A DNA stretch of 5,777 bases from MGIIa-K1 sp964577145 (GTDB taxonomy: Archaea > Thermoplasmatota > Poseidoniia > Poseidoniales > Poseidoniaceae): contig CAZNXM010000063.1 of assembly GCA_964577145.1 (NCBI GenBank), positions 1 through 5,777 on the forward strand, given 5' to 3'. The notes under the pieces are model-generated. The model did no database searches and was not told where the DNA came from. It saw nothing but the letters and a program-made list of their open reading frames with translations. Below are positions 5,733 to 5,777 of the stretch, in pieces. The stretch's first letter is position 1. The number at the start of each line of letters is the position of its first letter. A program made the translations under genes and the position numbers.

Positions 5733-5777
5733 AACTACCCCCCAGCGCGTACCGGACATGAATGTTGGCGGAGAAGG

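Noticed and set aside
1..5777. CRISPR arrays, insertion sequences, long repeats, phage or defence genes
   Set aside because: No repeated units, transposase-like products or terminal inverted repeats were seen. The window is almost entirely filled by housekeeping metabolic genes and two unknown frames.

Overview
All recognisable genes lie on the minus strand, so the window reads from high to low coordinates. The order is gcvPA, gcvPB, a small membrane protein, a small soluble protein of unknown function, purE, guaAB, and a tRNA-Asn that is cut by the left edge. The source is most likely an archaeon. The GMP synthase is a stand-alone ATP-pyrophosphatase subunit of about 315 residues, not the fused protein of about 510-525 residues usual in bacteria and eukaryotes. 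The tRNA is also preceded by a TATA-like element about 25 bases upstream, as in archaea. The compact layout, GGAGG-type ribosome binding sites and protein style would fit a planktonic Thermoplasmatota-type euryarchaeon (for example Marine Group II/III), but that placement is an impression, not something proved here.

Right part (2839-5720): gcvPA and gcvPB encode the two halves of the glycine decarboxylase (P-protein) of the glycine cleavage system. They overlap by four bases (GTGA) and are surely co-translated. The PLP lysine is in GcvPB. GcvPB also carries an insertion of about 12 residues and an altered motif just after the glycine-rich PLP loop.

Middle part (1604-2765): two proteins of about 182 residues that I do not recognise. 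The first has about four hydrophobic segments and a soluble C-terminal tail. The second is basic and soluble. A possible TATA element precedes the first, in a 73-base gap after gcvPB.

Left part (1-1547): purE and guaAB overlap by one base (TGATG). They catalyse an early step of IMP synthesis and the last step to GMP. PurE keeps the catalytic SAHRSP histidine but has Ala at the second conserved histidine position. A 54-base spacer with a TATA-like element separates guaAB from the tRNA.

The cluster as a whole links one-carbon production (glycine cleavage yields 5,10-methylene-tetrahydrofolate or an equivalent C1 carrier) to purine synthesis, which consumes formyl groups and glycine. That link is inferred from gene order. 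I see no CRISPR array, insertion sequence, phage gene or defence system. The two unknown proteins and the PurE substitution are the parts most worth following up.
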